This document shows positions 22,943 through 32,145 of a stretch of 64,000 bases of DNA, in pieces. The stretch's first letter is position 1. The number at the start of each line of letters is the position of its first letter. Under the pieces are notes generated by a model. The model had not been told where the DNA came from and did not search any database. It saw only the letters and a program-made list of their open reading frames with translations. The stretch is from an uncultured Burkholderiales bacterium (GTDB lineage: Bacteria > Pseudomonadota > Gammaproteobacteria > Burkholderiales > Burkholderiaceae_C): contig CAIZHQ010000015.1 of assembly GCA_903932865.1 (NCBI GenBank), positions 62,001 to 126,000 on the forward strand, given 5' to 3'. Made by a program: the position numbers and the translations under genes.

Positions 22943-25900
22943 ATGTTTGTTCACCTGCGCCTTCACTCCGAATTTTCTGTCGTTGACTCGACCTGTCGCA
23001 TCGACGAGGTGGTCAAAATCGCGGCCAAAGACGCCCAGCCCGCTCTGGCCATCACCGACCTGAGCAACCTGTTTGGCACCGTCAAGTTCTACAAAGAAGG
23101 GCGCGGCAAAGGGGTCAAACCCCTCATCGGCGCCGAGGTCAACCTCGAAGGCCTGGGGGGCGATTCCGGTGCCACCAGCCGTGTGGTGCTCTTGGTGCAA
23201 AACCACCGGGGTTACCTGCACCTGTGTGAGCTGCTGGCCCGCGCCTGGACGCAAAACGTGCTCAAGGGTGTGGCCGTGGTCAAGCTGGCATGGTTGCAAG
23301 AACTGTCTGAAGGCCTGATTTTGCTGTCGGGCGCGCAAGCCGGGCCTGTGGGACAAGCCCTGGTGCAGGGCGACCACCACAAAGCCGCTGACGTGGCCTT
23401 GCAGCTGGGCTCGATCTTCCCGCACCGTTTTTACCTGGAACTGCAACGCGCGGGTCGCCCCGAAGATGAGCCTCAGGTGGCTGGCGCTGTGGCGCTGGCC
23501 GCACGCTTGGGTTTGCCAGTGGTGGCCACCCACCCGATTCAGTTTCATGGGCCTGACGATTACGAGGCCCACGAAGCGCGGGTCTGCATCTCTGAGGGCG
23601 AAATCCTGGCCAACCAACGCCGGGTGCGCCGCTTCACCCGCGAGCAATATTTCAAGTCTGCCGCGCAAATGTGCGCCCTGTTCGCCGATGTGCCCAGCGC
23701 CATCGTCAACACACTCGAGATCGCCAAGCGCTGCAACCTGAATTTGGTCTTGGGCAAACCGCAGTTGCCTGACTTCCCAATCCCACCCGTACACGGCGTG
23801 GTCATGTCGGTGGAAGACTACTTCAGGCATGTGTCTTTGGAAGGCCTTGAGGCGCGTTTGCTTCACCTGTACCCCCTTGAGGCCAAGCGAAACTTAGAGC
23901 GCCCGCGCTACATGCAGCGGCTGGAGTTTGAGCTGAACACCATTTTGAACATGGGGTTTCCGGGCTACTTCCTGATCGTGGGTGACTTCATTCAGTGGGC
24001 CAAGGCCAACGGCTGTCCAGTGGGTCCCGGGCGGGGTTCGGGTGCGGGCTCGCTGGTGGCTTATGCGCTGAAAATCACCGACCTTGACCCTTTGCAATAC
24101 AACTTGCTGTTTGAGCGGTTTTTGAACCCCGAGCGGGTGTCCATGCCCGACTTTGACATCGACTTTTGCCAGGGCAACCGGGACCGGGTGATTGATTATG
24201 TGAAGGACAAATACGGACGAGAGGCCGTCAGCCAGATCGTCACCTTTGGCACCATGGCCGCGCGGGCGGCGATTCGCGACGTGGGCCGTGTGCTTGACAT
24301 GAGCTACTCCTTTTGCGACGGCATCAGCAAACTCATTCCCAACAAGCCGGGCATGTCGGTTACGCTGCAGTACCCACCCGCCACGCCCAAAGAAGGCGAC
24401 AAGAACAACTATGCGATCGCCATGGAGCCGATCTTGGCCGAGCGCATTGAGCGGGAAGAGGATGTCAGGACTTTGATCGAGTTGGCGCAAAAACTCGAAG
24501 GCATGACCCGCAACGTGGGCATGCATGCCGGGGGCGTGCTGATCGCGCCGGGCAAGCTGACCGACTTCTGCCCGCTGTACCAACAACCGGGCAGCGAGTC
24601 GGCGGTGAGCCAGTACGACAAGGACGACGTGGAGGCCGCAGGTCTCGTCAAATTCGACTTTTTGGGCCTGGCCACGCTGACGATTTTGGAGATCGCCCGC
24701 GAGTTCATCGTGAAGCGGCACAAGGGCCAGGAGAACTTCGCCTTTGAGAACATCGCGCTCGACGACCCTCAGACCTACAAACTGTTTTCGGACGGCAAGA
24801 CCGAGGCGGTGTTCCAGTTTGAAAGCCGTGGCATGCAAGGCATGTTGCGCGACGCCCGGCCCAGCCGCTTGGAGGACTTGATCGCTTTGAATGCGCTGTA
24901 CCGACCGGGCCCAATGGACCTGATCCCCAGCTTTGTGGCACGCAAGCACGGGCGCGAAGTGGTGGAGTATCCGCACCCTGCGGTGGCCGAGATGCTGTCC
25001 GAGACCTACGGCATCATGGTTTACCAAGAGCAGGTGATGCAGACGGCGCAGATCTTGGGTGGCTACTCGCTGGGCGGCGCCGACTTGCTGCGCCGCGCCA
25101 TGGGCAAGAAGAAGGCCGAAGAAATGGCCGAGCACCGCGAGAAGTTCCGTGATGGGGCTCTGGCCACACACAACATCCCTCAGGAAAAGGCCGATGAAAT
25201 TTTTGACCTGATGGAGCGGTTTGCGGGTTATGGCTTCAACAAGTCGCACGCCGCCGCCTACTCGCTGCTGGCTTATCACACGGGCTGGCTCAAGGTGCAC
25301 TACACCGCCGAGTTCTTCTGCGCCAACATGACGGTGGAAATGGACGACACCGACAAACTCAAGGTGCTCTACGAAGACGCGCTCAAATTCGGTATCCGCT
25401 TTGACCCGCCTGACGTGAACCGGGGCACGCACCGTTTTGAGCCGGTGACCGACAAGATCATCCGCTACGGCCTCGGAGCCATCAAGGGCACGGGCCAGCA
25501 AGCCATCGACGCCATCGTGGCGGCCCGCAACGAGGGCGGCCCCTTCAAGAGTTTGTTTAACTTTGCGGTGCGCGTGGACCGCACCCGCATCAACAAGCGC
25601 ACGGTGGATGCGCTCATCAAGGCGGGGGCCTTTGACTCGTTGCACATGAACCGCGCTGCCTTGTCGGCCAGCATCGACCGGGCGTTTGAATTCTCAAACG
25701 CCACCACGGCCAATGCCAACCAGGGCGGCTTGTTCGACATGCTGGGCGACGATTCACACGGCTCTAGCACGCAAGAGCCCGAGCTGGTCGAGGTCATGCC
25801 CTGGGGCATTAAAGAGCGGTTGCTGCTCGAAAAAACGGCCGTGGGCTTCTTTTTATCAGGCCATTTGTTCGACGCGGTGGAGAGCGAGGTGCGCCAGTTT

Positions 25901-26470
25901 GCCCGCCGCAAAATTGACGACCTGATCGACAGCCGAGAGTCCATGGTCTTGGCCGGCATCGTCAGCGATTTGCGCATCATCAACGGCCAGCGCGGCAAAG
26001 TCGCCATCTTCAAGCTCGACGACAAAACGGGCGTGATGGAGGCCACCGCCGACGAAGCCTTGATCCAATCGGCCAAACACCTGCTCAAAGACGACGAACT
26101 CATCATCGTCACCGCCAAGATGCAGGCCGACCGTTTTTCGGGTGGTTTCCGGCTCAAGATTGAGCAGATCATGGACTTGGGCGCGGCCCGTTGCCGCTAT
26201 GGCAAATACCTGCGGGTGGCCGTCAATGGCCGCGCGCCCGACATCGCGCGACTGGTGCGCGAATTCCCTGCGCAGCGCGAACAAACCGAGCAAGGGGATC
26301 TGGTGCGTGGCTTGCCTGTGCGTTTGGCGCTGGAGCGGCGCAATGAAGACCTGGCTGCCCGCGCCGAGTTGGCGCTGGGCGAGGTTGCCAAATTTTTCCC
26401 CTCCGATGCGGCGCTGGCCAGCTGGATGGCGCAGGCCGACCAAGGCCAAGCGAGGATTGTGTACGACTGA
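22943..26470 (+). CDS. dnaE: DNA polymerase III alpha subunit
   Basis: 1175 residues from ATG 22943 (MFVHLRLHSEFSVVDSTCRI), the expected N-terminus; the frame is open further upstream but those codons overlap the DUF599 gene. A PHP domain fills roughly the first 285 residues, the catalytic palm with SMPDFDIDFCQ lies near residue 400, PGRGSGAGSLVAYAL precedes it, fingers include YGIMVYQEQVMQ and GYGFNKSHAAAYSLL, and an OB-fold follows toward the C-terminus. It is the replicative polymerase catalytic subunit. In gammaproteobacteria dnaE follows rnhB; here the two are separated. Confidence 0.97.
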   Translation: MFVHLRLHSEFSVVDSTCRIDEVVKIAAKDAQPALAITDLSNLFGTVKFYKEGRGKGVKPLIGAEVNLEGLGGDSGATSRVVLLVQNHRGYLHLCELLARAWTQNVLKGVAVVKLAWLQELSEGLILLSGAQAGPVGQALVQGDHHKAADVALQLGSIFPHRFYLELQRAGRPEDEPQVAGAVALAARLGLPVVATHPIQFHGPDDYEAHEARVCISEGEILANQRRVRRFTREQYFKSAAQMCALFADVPSAIVNTLEIAKRCNLNLVLGKPQLPDFPIPPVHGVVMSVEDYFRHVSLEGLEARLLHLYPLEAKRNLERPRYMQRLEFELNTILNMGFPGYFLIVGDFIQWAKANGCPVGPGRGSGAGSLVAYALKITDLDPLQYNLLFERFLNPERVSMPDFDIDFCQGNRDRVIDYVKDKYGREAVSQIVTFGTMAARAAIRDVGRVLDMSYSFCDGISKLIPNKPGMSVTLQYPPATPKEGDKNNYAIAMEPILAERIEREEDVRTLIELAQKLEGMTRNVGMHAGGVLIAPGKLTDFCPLYQQPGSESAVSQYDKDDVEAAGLVKFDFLGLATLTILEIAREFIVKRHKGQENFAFENIALDDPQTYKLFSDGKTEAVFQFESRGMQGMLRDARPSRLEDLIALNALYRPGPMDLIPSFVARKHGREVVEYPHPAVAEMLSETYGIMVYQEQVMQTAQILGGYSLGGADLLRRAMGKKKAEEMAEHREKFRDGALATHNIPQEKADEIFDLMERFAGYGFNKSHAAAYSLLAYHTGWLKVHYTAEFFCANMTVEMDDTDKLKVLYEDALKFGIRFDPPDVNRGTHRFEPVTDKIIRYGLGAIKGTGQQAIDAIVAARNEGGPFKSLFNFAVRVDRTRINKRTVDALIKAGAFDSLHMNRAALSASIDRAFEFSNATTANANQGGLFDMLGDDSHGSSTQEPELVEVMPWGIKERLLLEKTAVGFFLSGHLFDAVESEVRQFARRKIDDLIDSRESMVLAGIVSDLRIINGQRGKVAIFKLDDKTGVMEATADEALIQSAKHLLKDDELIIVTAKMQADRFSGGFRLKIEQIMDLGAARCRYGKYLRVAVNGRAPDIARLVREFPAQREQTEQGDLVRGLPVRLALERRNEDLAARAELALGEVAKFFPSDAALASWMAQADQGQARIVYD

Positions 26471-26571
26471 GTCGCATGCTCAGTGGCTGGCAGGCCAATC
26501 AGACGTGCTGCCGGCATCCGACCGCAGATGTGGTGGCCGCGTTCTGATCGAAAACTTTTGATGTTGAGGGC

Positions 26572-27180
26572 TCAACGTGGCACCATCGTTCTGCTTTGAA
26601 CGTTGGCGGCTGCGCTGCCTTGGCCGATCGACGTGTTGGTGGATTCGGTGACGGTGCTGCTGGCTGCCGTGTTGGCGTTGCTCAGGTTGTTCGTGTTTTG
26701 GTTCAAGGTGGTGTTGCCCGAAATGCTGCCGTAGTTCGCGCTGCCCGCAATGACCCCATTGTTGGCCATGGGTTGAACCACGGGCGCTCGGGGGACTGGG
26801 TTGGTCAGGGTCACACTGCCGCTTTGACCTTCCTTGCCCAAGGACTCGTAGAGCCGGCCCATCAACTCGGGGTTGCCTGAAATGGTGGCTTCAATGGCAG
26901 CGTCCAAAATGGCGGCGATGTCATGCGTCAAGGAGCTGCCCAGCCAATTGGGGCTGTTGGCCTGAAGAGAGGACAGCTGGGCCTGGGAGCAGCTGGAGAC
27001 GTTCAATTGCAGCCAATTTTCTGCCAGAGCTGCACGCAGATCTGGTCTGTGGGTTTTCAAGGCCAGGGACTTGAATTGAGCCACAAAACACCCTTTGGCG
27101 GGTGTCCCTTGGGCCTGGACGGTACTCGCACAGAGTACGAGCCCCGCGGTGGCGAACCAGATACCCGCAATTTTCAACAT
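26572..27180 (-). CDS. Secreted protein of unknown function, downstream of tolA
   Basis: 202 residues. A signal peptide ends around CASTVQAQ (residue 24). The mature N-terminal half is helical with two cysteines (GCFVAQF, SSCSQAQL) that could form a disulfide, and includes LRAALAENWLQLNVS. The C-terminal half from about residue 130 is Asn/Ser/Thr-rich (ISGNTTLNQNTNNLSNANTA) and of low complexity. I do not recognise a family. It occupies the place where tolB and pal normally follow tolA, on the same strand, so a periplasmic or envelope role is plausible. Confidence 0.7.
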   Translation of the reverse strand: MLKIAGIWFATAGLVLCASTVQAQGTPAKGCFVAQFKSLALKTHRPDLRAALAENWLQLNVSSCSQAQLSSLQANSPNWLGSSLTHDIAAILDAAIEATISGNPELMGRLYESLGKEGQSGSVTLTNPVPRAPVVQPMANNGVIAGSANYGSISGNTTLNQNTNNLSNANTAASSTVTESTNTSIGQGSAAANVQSRTMVPR

Positions 27181-27359
27181 GTTGTATGTCCCGGAACGCG
27201 ATAGGTCAGGCCCGTCAGCGGGTCTGCAATAGAAATGAGGTCATGTGAGTATCGGCAGTTGAAGGCCAAGCTTGAGACCACCAAACCATCACCGTGGAGA
27301 GGGCGGTTCAAGCCACACAGCGCGTAAGCCGTTGAGGCTTGCGAAAATGGCGGCGTCAT
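27174..27359 (-). CDS. Possible small protein between tolA and the secreted protein
   Basis: A 61-residue frame starting MTPPFSQASTAYALCGLNRP exactly after tolA (a TTG at 27368 would even overlap the tolA stop) and overlapping the next start by seven bases. It fills the gap between two genes in operon fashion, which is the only support. Two or three cysteines, no signal peptide or known motif. It could equally be spacer sequence. Confidence 0.3.
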   Translation of the reverse strand: MTPPFSQASTAYALCGLNRPLHGDGLVVSSLAFNCRYSHDLISIADPLTGLTYRVPGHTTC

Positions 27360-27364
27360 TTCTC

Positions 27365-28339
27365 TCAATCCAGCGGTCGGAACCCCAGCACAATCAAGGG
27401 CGGAACCCGACCGTCGGTGTCTTTGGGCAGGATCTCTGTTTTGTCGATGGCCCGCAGCACGGCATCGTCCCAGGCTTTGTTGCCGCTGGACAGCACGATG
27501 CGGCGGCTGGTGATGGTGCCGTCGGGTGCCACGCGTACTTCCACTTCGGCACGCGGGTTACCGACCACGTCGCCAGGGTAGGTGATGTTGGGTTTGATGC
27601 GTCCCACGAGACGTCCCGCATAACTGGCTGAGGGACCCGACGATTTGAGCGCAGTTCCCGTGGCGTTCGGGCCGCCCGATGCACCAGCCATGCCTTGCAT
27701 GCGCTGCAGGTTTTCTTGGCGCATGGCTTGGGCGCTGGCATCGTCGGCCTTATCCTGTGCCTCTTGACGCGCTTGTTCCTGCAGGCGTTTCTTTTCTTCG
27801 GCTTTGGCTTTTTCATTGGCTTTTTTCTTGTCCAGCTCTTTCTTCTCTTGAGCGGCTTTTTCTTGCAAGGCCTTGTCCTTGGCGGCCTTTTCTTTGGCTG
27901 CTTTTTCTTGCGCTGCCTTGTCCTCGGCTTCTTTTTTCTTCTTCTCAAGCGCCTTGCGCTGACGTTCAGCGGCTTCCTGCTTTTTCTTGTCTTCTTCCTT
28001 TTTCTTTTCGAGCGCTATTTGGGCATCGCGCAGGCTGTTGTCAGGCTTCGGTTCGGGCGCGGGCCGGGGAGGTGCCGGTTTGGGAGGAGGTTCCGGCTTG
28101 GGCTCGGGCTCGGGTGGCCGTGGCGGGGGTTCTTGCAGTTTGGGGGCTGCCGCTTGGGGCACGGCCGACCACAGCTCGGCTTCGGCTTGCACGGTCTGGG
28201 GCTGGGTTTTCCAGGCGGTGGCCAGGCCCAGCGCCAGGAACAGGGCCAGGTGCGCTAGACCGGCCACCACCCAAGCGCGGCCCATGCCCGGCGCTGCCGG
28301 GGGGGCGAACTCCAGATGGGGGGCGGGCTTGGCGCTCAC
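27365..28339 (-). CDS. tolA: Cell envelope integrity protein TolA
   Basis: 324 residues from a GTG start at 28339. One membrane helix (about 22-42) anchors it in the inner membrane, followed by a Pro/Glu/Lys stretch and a long Lys/Ala/Glu helical domain II (about 100-205, with repeats such as AAQEKAAKEKAAKDKALQEK). The C-terminal domain III (SYAGRLVGRIKPNITYPGDV to VLGFRPLD) has the TolA/TonB C-terminal fold and would contact TolB, Pal or porins. It links the TolQR motor to the outer membrane. Neighbours tolR and tolQ are upstream; tolB and pal are not downstream. Confidence 0.92.
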   Translation of the reverse strand: MSAKPAPHLEFAPPAAPGMGRAWVVAGLAHLALFLALGLATAWKTQPQTVQAEAELWSAVPQAAAPKLQEPPPRPPEPEPKPEPPPKPAPPRPAPEPKPDNSLRDAQIALEKKKEEDKKKQEAAERQRKALEKKKKEAEDKAAQEKAAKEKAAKDKALQEKAAQEKKELDKKKANEKAKAEEKKRLQEQARQEAQDKADDASAQAMRQENLQRMQGMAGASGGPNATGTALKSSGPSASYAGRLVGRIKPNITYPGDVVGNPRAEVEVRVAPDGTITSRRIVLSSGNKAWDDAVLRAIDKTEILPKDTDGRVPPLIVLGFRPLD

Positions 28340-28350
28340 GGGGGTAACTT

Positions 28351-28770
<420 letters not shown>

Positions 28771-28782
28771 GGCGCAATCCGA

Positions 28783-29487
28783 TCAATGGCCAGAGGCCGA
28801 TCCACTGCCGCCGGTCGAGCCCAGGCTGCGCTGCAGGATGTTGGAGAACTCTTCGATGAAGGTTTCGAGCTTGATGGCGATGCGGTCTACGTCGTGGGAA
28901 AAGCGGTTGTAGGCCAGCACGGCGGGAATGGCGGCAAACAAACCGATGGCGGTGGCCACCAGGGCTTCAGCAATGCCGGGGGCCACAACGGCCAGAGTGA
29001 CCTGCTGCAAGCTGGCCAGCCCGGTGAAGGCGTGCATGATGCCCCAGACCGTGCCAAACAAGCCCACATAGGGCGAGATGGAACCGACCGAGGCGAGGAA
29101 GGCCAGTTGCGATTCGGCCATGTCCATCTCGCGCTGGAAGCTCGCCCGCATGGCGCGGCGTGCACCGTCGAGCAAGGTGCCCGCGTCACTGATACGGCGT
29201 TCGCGCAGTTTTTGGTATTCGCGCATGCCGCTGGCAAAAATGCGCTCCATGGGACCGGAGAGTTTGGCATTTTGACTGGCCGAGTTGAACAGCTCGTTCA
29301 GGCTGGTGCCCGACCAAAAGACGCGCTCAAACTCGTCGTTCAGACTTTTGATGCGTTTGATGGCTGTGATTTTGCGCACGATGGCGGCCCAACTGGCCAC
29401 CGAGATGCTGAGCAAAATCAGCACCACCAACTGGACCACAAAACTGGCGTGCAGCAGCAGTGAGACGATGGACATGTCTTGGTTCAT
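28783..29487 (-). CDS. tolQ: TolQ (ExbB/MotA family) membrane protein
   Basis: 234 residues with three membrane helices: one at about 10-35 (LLLHASFVVQLVVLILLSIS), and the pore pair at about 135-160 (SISPYVGLFGTVWGIMHAF) and 170-195 (PGIAEALVATAIGLFAAIPA). These are the standard TolQ blocks. It forms the proton-driven stator with TolR. The start overlaps the ybgC stop (29484-29487), the usual ybgC-tolQ order. Confidence 0.95.
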   Translation of the reverse strand: MNQDMSIVSLLLHASFVVQLVVLILLSISVASWAAIVRKITAIKRIKSLNDEFERVFWSGTSLNELFNSASQNAKLSGPMERIFASGMREYQKLRERRISDAGTLLDGARRAMRASFQREMDMAESQLAFLASVGSISPYVGLFGTVWGIMHAFTGLASLQQVTLAVVAPGIAEALVATAIGLFAAIPAVLAYNRFSHDVDRIAIKLETFIEEFSNILQRSLGSTGGSGSASGH

Positions 29488-29909
29488 TTCAGGGCTTCCA
29501 GAACAGGGGCCGGAATGCGGCCGGGTTTCAAGTTGGTGCTGTCGACCCAGCCTAAGCGAATGGTGCCTTCAGCCAGCAATCGGTCGTTTTGGTCAGGCGT
29601 GCGAAGGTAGGCACGTTGGGCGATGGTCAGGCTGGCTTTGCCGCCCGTTTGCAGCTCGGCGGTGACGATCAGGGTGTCGTCGAGGCGGGCGGGTGCGTGG
29701 TATTTCACGGCCGTTTCAGACACCACAAACATACCGCCCGATTGGTCGCGCAGCACCTGCTGGCCAAAGCCCAAGTTGCGCAACCATTCGGTGCGGGCAC
29801 GCTCAAAAAACTTGAGGTAGTTGGCATAAAACACGATGCCGCCCGCGTCGGTGTCTTCCCAGTAGACGCGGATGGGGTGCTGATAAACGCAGGGGCTGGG
29901 CTTGTTCAT
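29484..29909 (-). CDS. ybgC: Tol-Pal system acyl-CoA thioesterase
   Basis: 141 residues from ATG 29909 (MNKPSPCVYQHPIRVYWEDT); the longer frame upstream lies within the aminotransferase gene. The hot-dog fold active site is RVYWEDTDAGGIVFYANYLKF with the conserved Asp, followed by FFERARTEWLR. It hydrolyses acyl-CoA or acyl-ACP thioesters and is normally the first gene of the tol cluster. It overlaps both neighbours by four bases. Confidence 0.93.
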   Translation of the reverse strand: MNKPSPCVYQHPIRVYWEDTDAGGIVFYANYLKFFERARTEWLRNLGFGQQVLRDQSGGMFVVSETAVKYHAPARLDDTLIVTAELQTGGKASLTIAQRAYLRTPDQNDRLLAEGTIRLGWVDSTNLKPGRIPAPVLEALK

Positions 29910-31093
29910 GGCTGCAACCAGGCTTTCAAGCGGGCGATGGCGGTGTGCAGTTCCGCCATGGAATTGGCGGTGGAAAAGCGCACGAAGCGGGCGGTCTGGT
30001 CGGTGCCAAAGTCGCGCCCGGGCGTGATAGCCACATGGGCGTGTTCCAGCGCGGCCAGTGAAAAGTCCCAGCTGTCTTTCAGGCCCAGTTGATGGCAAGC
30101 GGCGCTGCAGTCGGCCCAGGCGTAAAACGCGCCATCGGCGGGCACGGGCACCGTCAGGCCTAAGTCGTTCAGGGCGGGAATGAAGTAATCACGGCGGTTC
30201 TTGAATTCGCCTCGGCGGCGCTCGTATTCGGCCAGGCTCTCGGGTTCAAAGCAGGCCAGGGCCGCCTGTTGCGCCACGGTGCTGGCACAAATGAACAGAT
30301 TTTGTGCCAAGCGCTCCAGCACGGTCGTGAGCGACTCGGGCACCACCAGCCAGCCCAAACGCCAGCCGGTCATGTTGAAGTATTTGCTGAAGCTGTTGAT
30401 GCTGATGACATCGTCGCCCAAAGCCAGCGCGCTTTGTCCAAACTGCGTGTCGTGGCTCAAGCCCAGGTAAATCTCGTCGATCAAGGTGATGCCGCCACGG
30501 CTGCGCACGACTTCCACAATGCGGGCCAGCTCGGTCGGGTCAATCGAGGTGCCGGTGGGGTTGGAGGGCGAGGCCAGCAGGACGCCCCGGGTGTGAGGTC
30601 CCCAGGCCGCAGCTACTTTGGCGGCGCTGAGCTGAAAGCGTTCTTCGGCGGTGGTGGGCAGCAACACGGCTGTGCCTTCGGCTGCGCTCACAAAGTGCCG
30701 GTTGCAGGGGTAGCTGGGGTCGGGCATCAGGATTTCATCGCCCTTGTCGATCAGTGCCAAACACGCCAATTGCAAGGCGGCCGACGCACCCGCTGTCACC
30801 ACGATACGGCTGGCGGGCACCTGCACGCCAAAGCGCTGCGTGTACCAGCCGCTGATGGCTTGGCGCAGGGCGTCCAGGCCCAGTGCGGGCGTGTATTGGG
30901 TTTGGCCGTTTTCAATGGCGGCTAGGGCCGCTAGACGCACGAGGGGTGGGGCGGTGAAGTCGGGTTCGCCAATGTTCAGAAAAACCATGGGCCGGTCGCT
31001 GTGCGCGACTTCGCGGGCTTTTTGGGAGGCAGCCTTGGCCACTTCCATCACCCAAAAGGGGTCGATTCTCTCGGCTCGCTCAGAGATGCGCAT
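29906..31093 (-). CDS. PLP-dependent class I/II aminotransferase
   Basis: 395 residues. Motifs: FLNIGEPDFTAPP near the N-terminus, VTAGASAALQLACLAL, LASPSNPTGTSI, LIDEIYLGL and the PLP lysine in SINSFSKYFNMTGWRLGW, then RFVRFSTANSM at the end. It belongs to the aspartate-aminotransferase fold; the substrate pair cannot be read from sequence. It lies between nusB and ybgC, 19 bases after nusB, an arrangement seen in Burkholderiales. Confidence 0.9.
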   Translation of the reverse strand: MRISERAERIDPFWVMEVAKAASQKAREVAHSDRPMVFLNIGEPDFTAPPLVRLAALAAIENGQTQYTPALGLDALRQAISGWYTQRFGVQVPASRIVVTAGASAALQLACLALIDKGDEILMPDPSYPCNRHFVSAAEGTAVLLPTTAEERFQLSAAKVAAAWGPHTRGVLLASPSNPTGTSIDPTELARIVEVVRSRGGITLIDEIYLGLSHDTQFGQSALALGDDVISINSFSKYFNMTGWRLGWLVVPESLTTVLERLAQNLFICASTVAQQAALACFEPESLAEYERRRGEFKNRRDYFIPALNDLGLTVPVPADGAFYAWADCSAACHQLGLKDSWDFSLAALEHAHVAITPGRDFGTDQTARFVRFSTANSMAELHTAIARLKAWLQP

Positions 31094-31112
31094 GGTGTCT
31101 GGGGTATGGGGT

Positions 31113-31637
31113 TTATTTGGCGCGGCCAGATTGGCGGTCAGCTTTCACCTCGGCGCTGCGCAATTCGGGGGCCAAGCCTCCCAGCACGGCGTTCACGTAC
31201 TTGTGGCCATCGGTGCCACCAAAGTCTTTGGCCAGCTCGATGCATTCGTTGAGCACCACGCGCCAGGGCACATCGAGGCAGTGCTGCATTTCATAAACGC
31301 CGATCCACATGATGGCGTGTTCGATCGGCGAAATTTCGGCAAATTTACGATCGAGTTTGGGCGCAATCTGCGCGTCCAAGGCGGCAGCTTGCTCGATGCA
31401 GCCGTACAGCAGGGCGTCGTAATGGGCCGAGTCGGCTTTGTGAAAACCCGACAGGTCGCGGGTGAAGACATCGATGTCTGACGCTTCGTTGCGGCCCACG
31501 ATGAACTGGTACAACGCTTGCAGCGCGAACTCACGTGAGCGGCTGCGGGCAGGTTTGGCCGAGGATTTGCGTGAGCCGGACGCGGTAGCTGGCGTGCCTT
31601 CGTTGGCGGTCTCGGGTGTGCTGGTCGAATCGGTCAT
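31113..31637 (-). CDS. nusB: Transcription antitermination factor NusB
   Basis: 174 residues, including a Ser/Thr/Ala-rich N-terminal extension of about 30 residues. The NusB core starts [15 protein letters not shown] and continues with [33 protein letters not shown] and [15 protein letters not shown], the standard all-helical RNA-binding fold. It acts with NusE (S10) on boxA RNA in ribosomal RNA operons. Its start codon shares a base with the ribH stop; ribH-nusB linkage is common. Confidence 0.95.
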   Translation of the reverse strand: MTDSTSTPETANEGTPATASGSRKSSAKPARSRSREFALQALYQFIVGRNEASDIDVFTRDLSGFHKADSAHYDALLYGCIEQAAALDAQIAPKLDRKFAEISPIEHAIMWIGVYEMQHCLDVPWRVVLNECIELAKDFGGTDGHKYVNAVLGGLAPELRSAEVKADRQSGRAK

Positions 31638-32143
31638 CAGGCTTTGTCTTCTTCGTCGATGTCGTCAGCCAACTCGGCCATGTCGGCAGCCAGGTCGTCC
31701 ATGATGCAAGCCATTTCAACCGCCACCCGGGCCGCGTCACGGCCTTTTTCGGTTTGGCGGGCGATGGCTTGGTCGAGGTTTTCGGTGGTCAAGATCGCGT
31801 TGGCAATGGGCAAGTTGTAGTCGAGGGACACGCGGCTGACGCCGGCTCCGGATTCGTTCGCCACCAACTCAAAGTGGTAAGTCTCGCCACGGATGATGCA
31901 GCCCAATGCGATCAAGGCGTCGTATTCGGCGCGCTCGGCCATGGCTTGCAGGGCCACGGGCACTTCCAGAGCACCTGGCACCATGACGTGGTCAATGCTG
32001 GTCACGCCAAGCGCTTCAAGCTCTGCAATGCACGCCTTGGCCAAGGCGTTGGTGATGCCTTCATTGAAGCGGGCTTGGACGATGCCGATGTGCAGAAATT
32101 GGCCGTCAAGTTCTTCGGCAAGGCCTTTGTTGGCTTCGAGCAT
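31637..32143 (-). CDS. ribH: 6,7-dimethyl-8-ribityllumazine synthase
   Basis: 168 residues from ATG 32143. [54 protein letters not shown] and FGVLTTEN-like [13 protein letters not shown] are the family blocks that form the pentamer-interface active site. It joins the RibB product (dihydroxybutanone phosphate) to the pyrimidine intermediate. The C-terminus is acidic. Downstream of ribBA by two bases. Confidence 0.95.
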   Translation of the reverse strand: MLEANKGLAEELDGQFLHIGIVQARFNEGITNALAKACIAELEALGVTSIDHVMVPGALEVPVALQAMAERAEYDALIALGCIIRGETYHFELVANESGAGVSRVSLDYNLPIANAILTTENLDQAIARQTEKGRDAARVAVEMACIMDDLAADMAELADDIDEEDKA

Positions 32144-32145
32144 GT

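Noticed and set aside
23894..25645. 583-codon minus-strand frame across dnaE
   Set aside because: Shadow of dnaE, whose catalytic motifs are intact on the plus strand.
27685..28160. Low-complexity Lys/Ala/Glu and Pro/Glu stretch as a possible DNA repeat or expansion
   Set aside because: It is TolA domain II and its linker; the repeats are at protein level and normal for the family.
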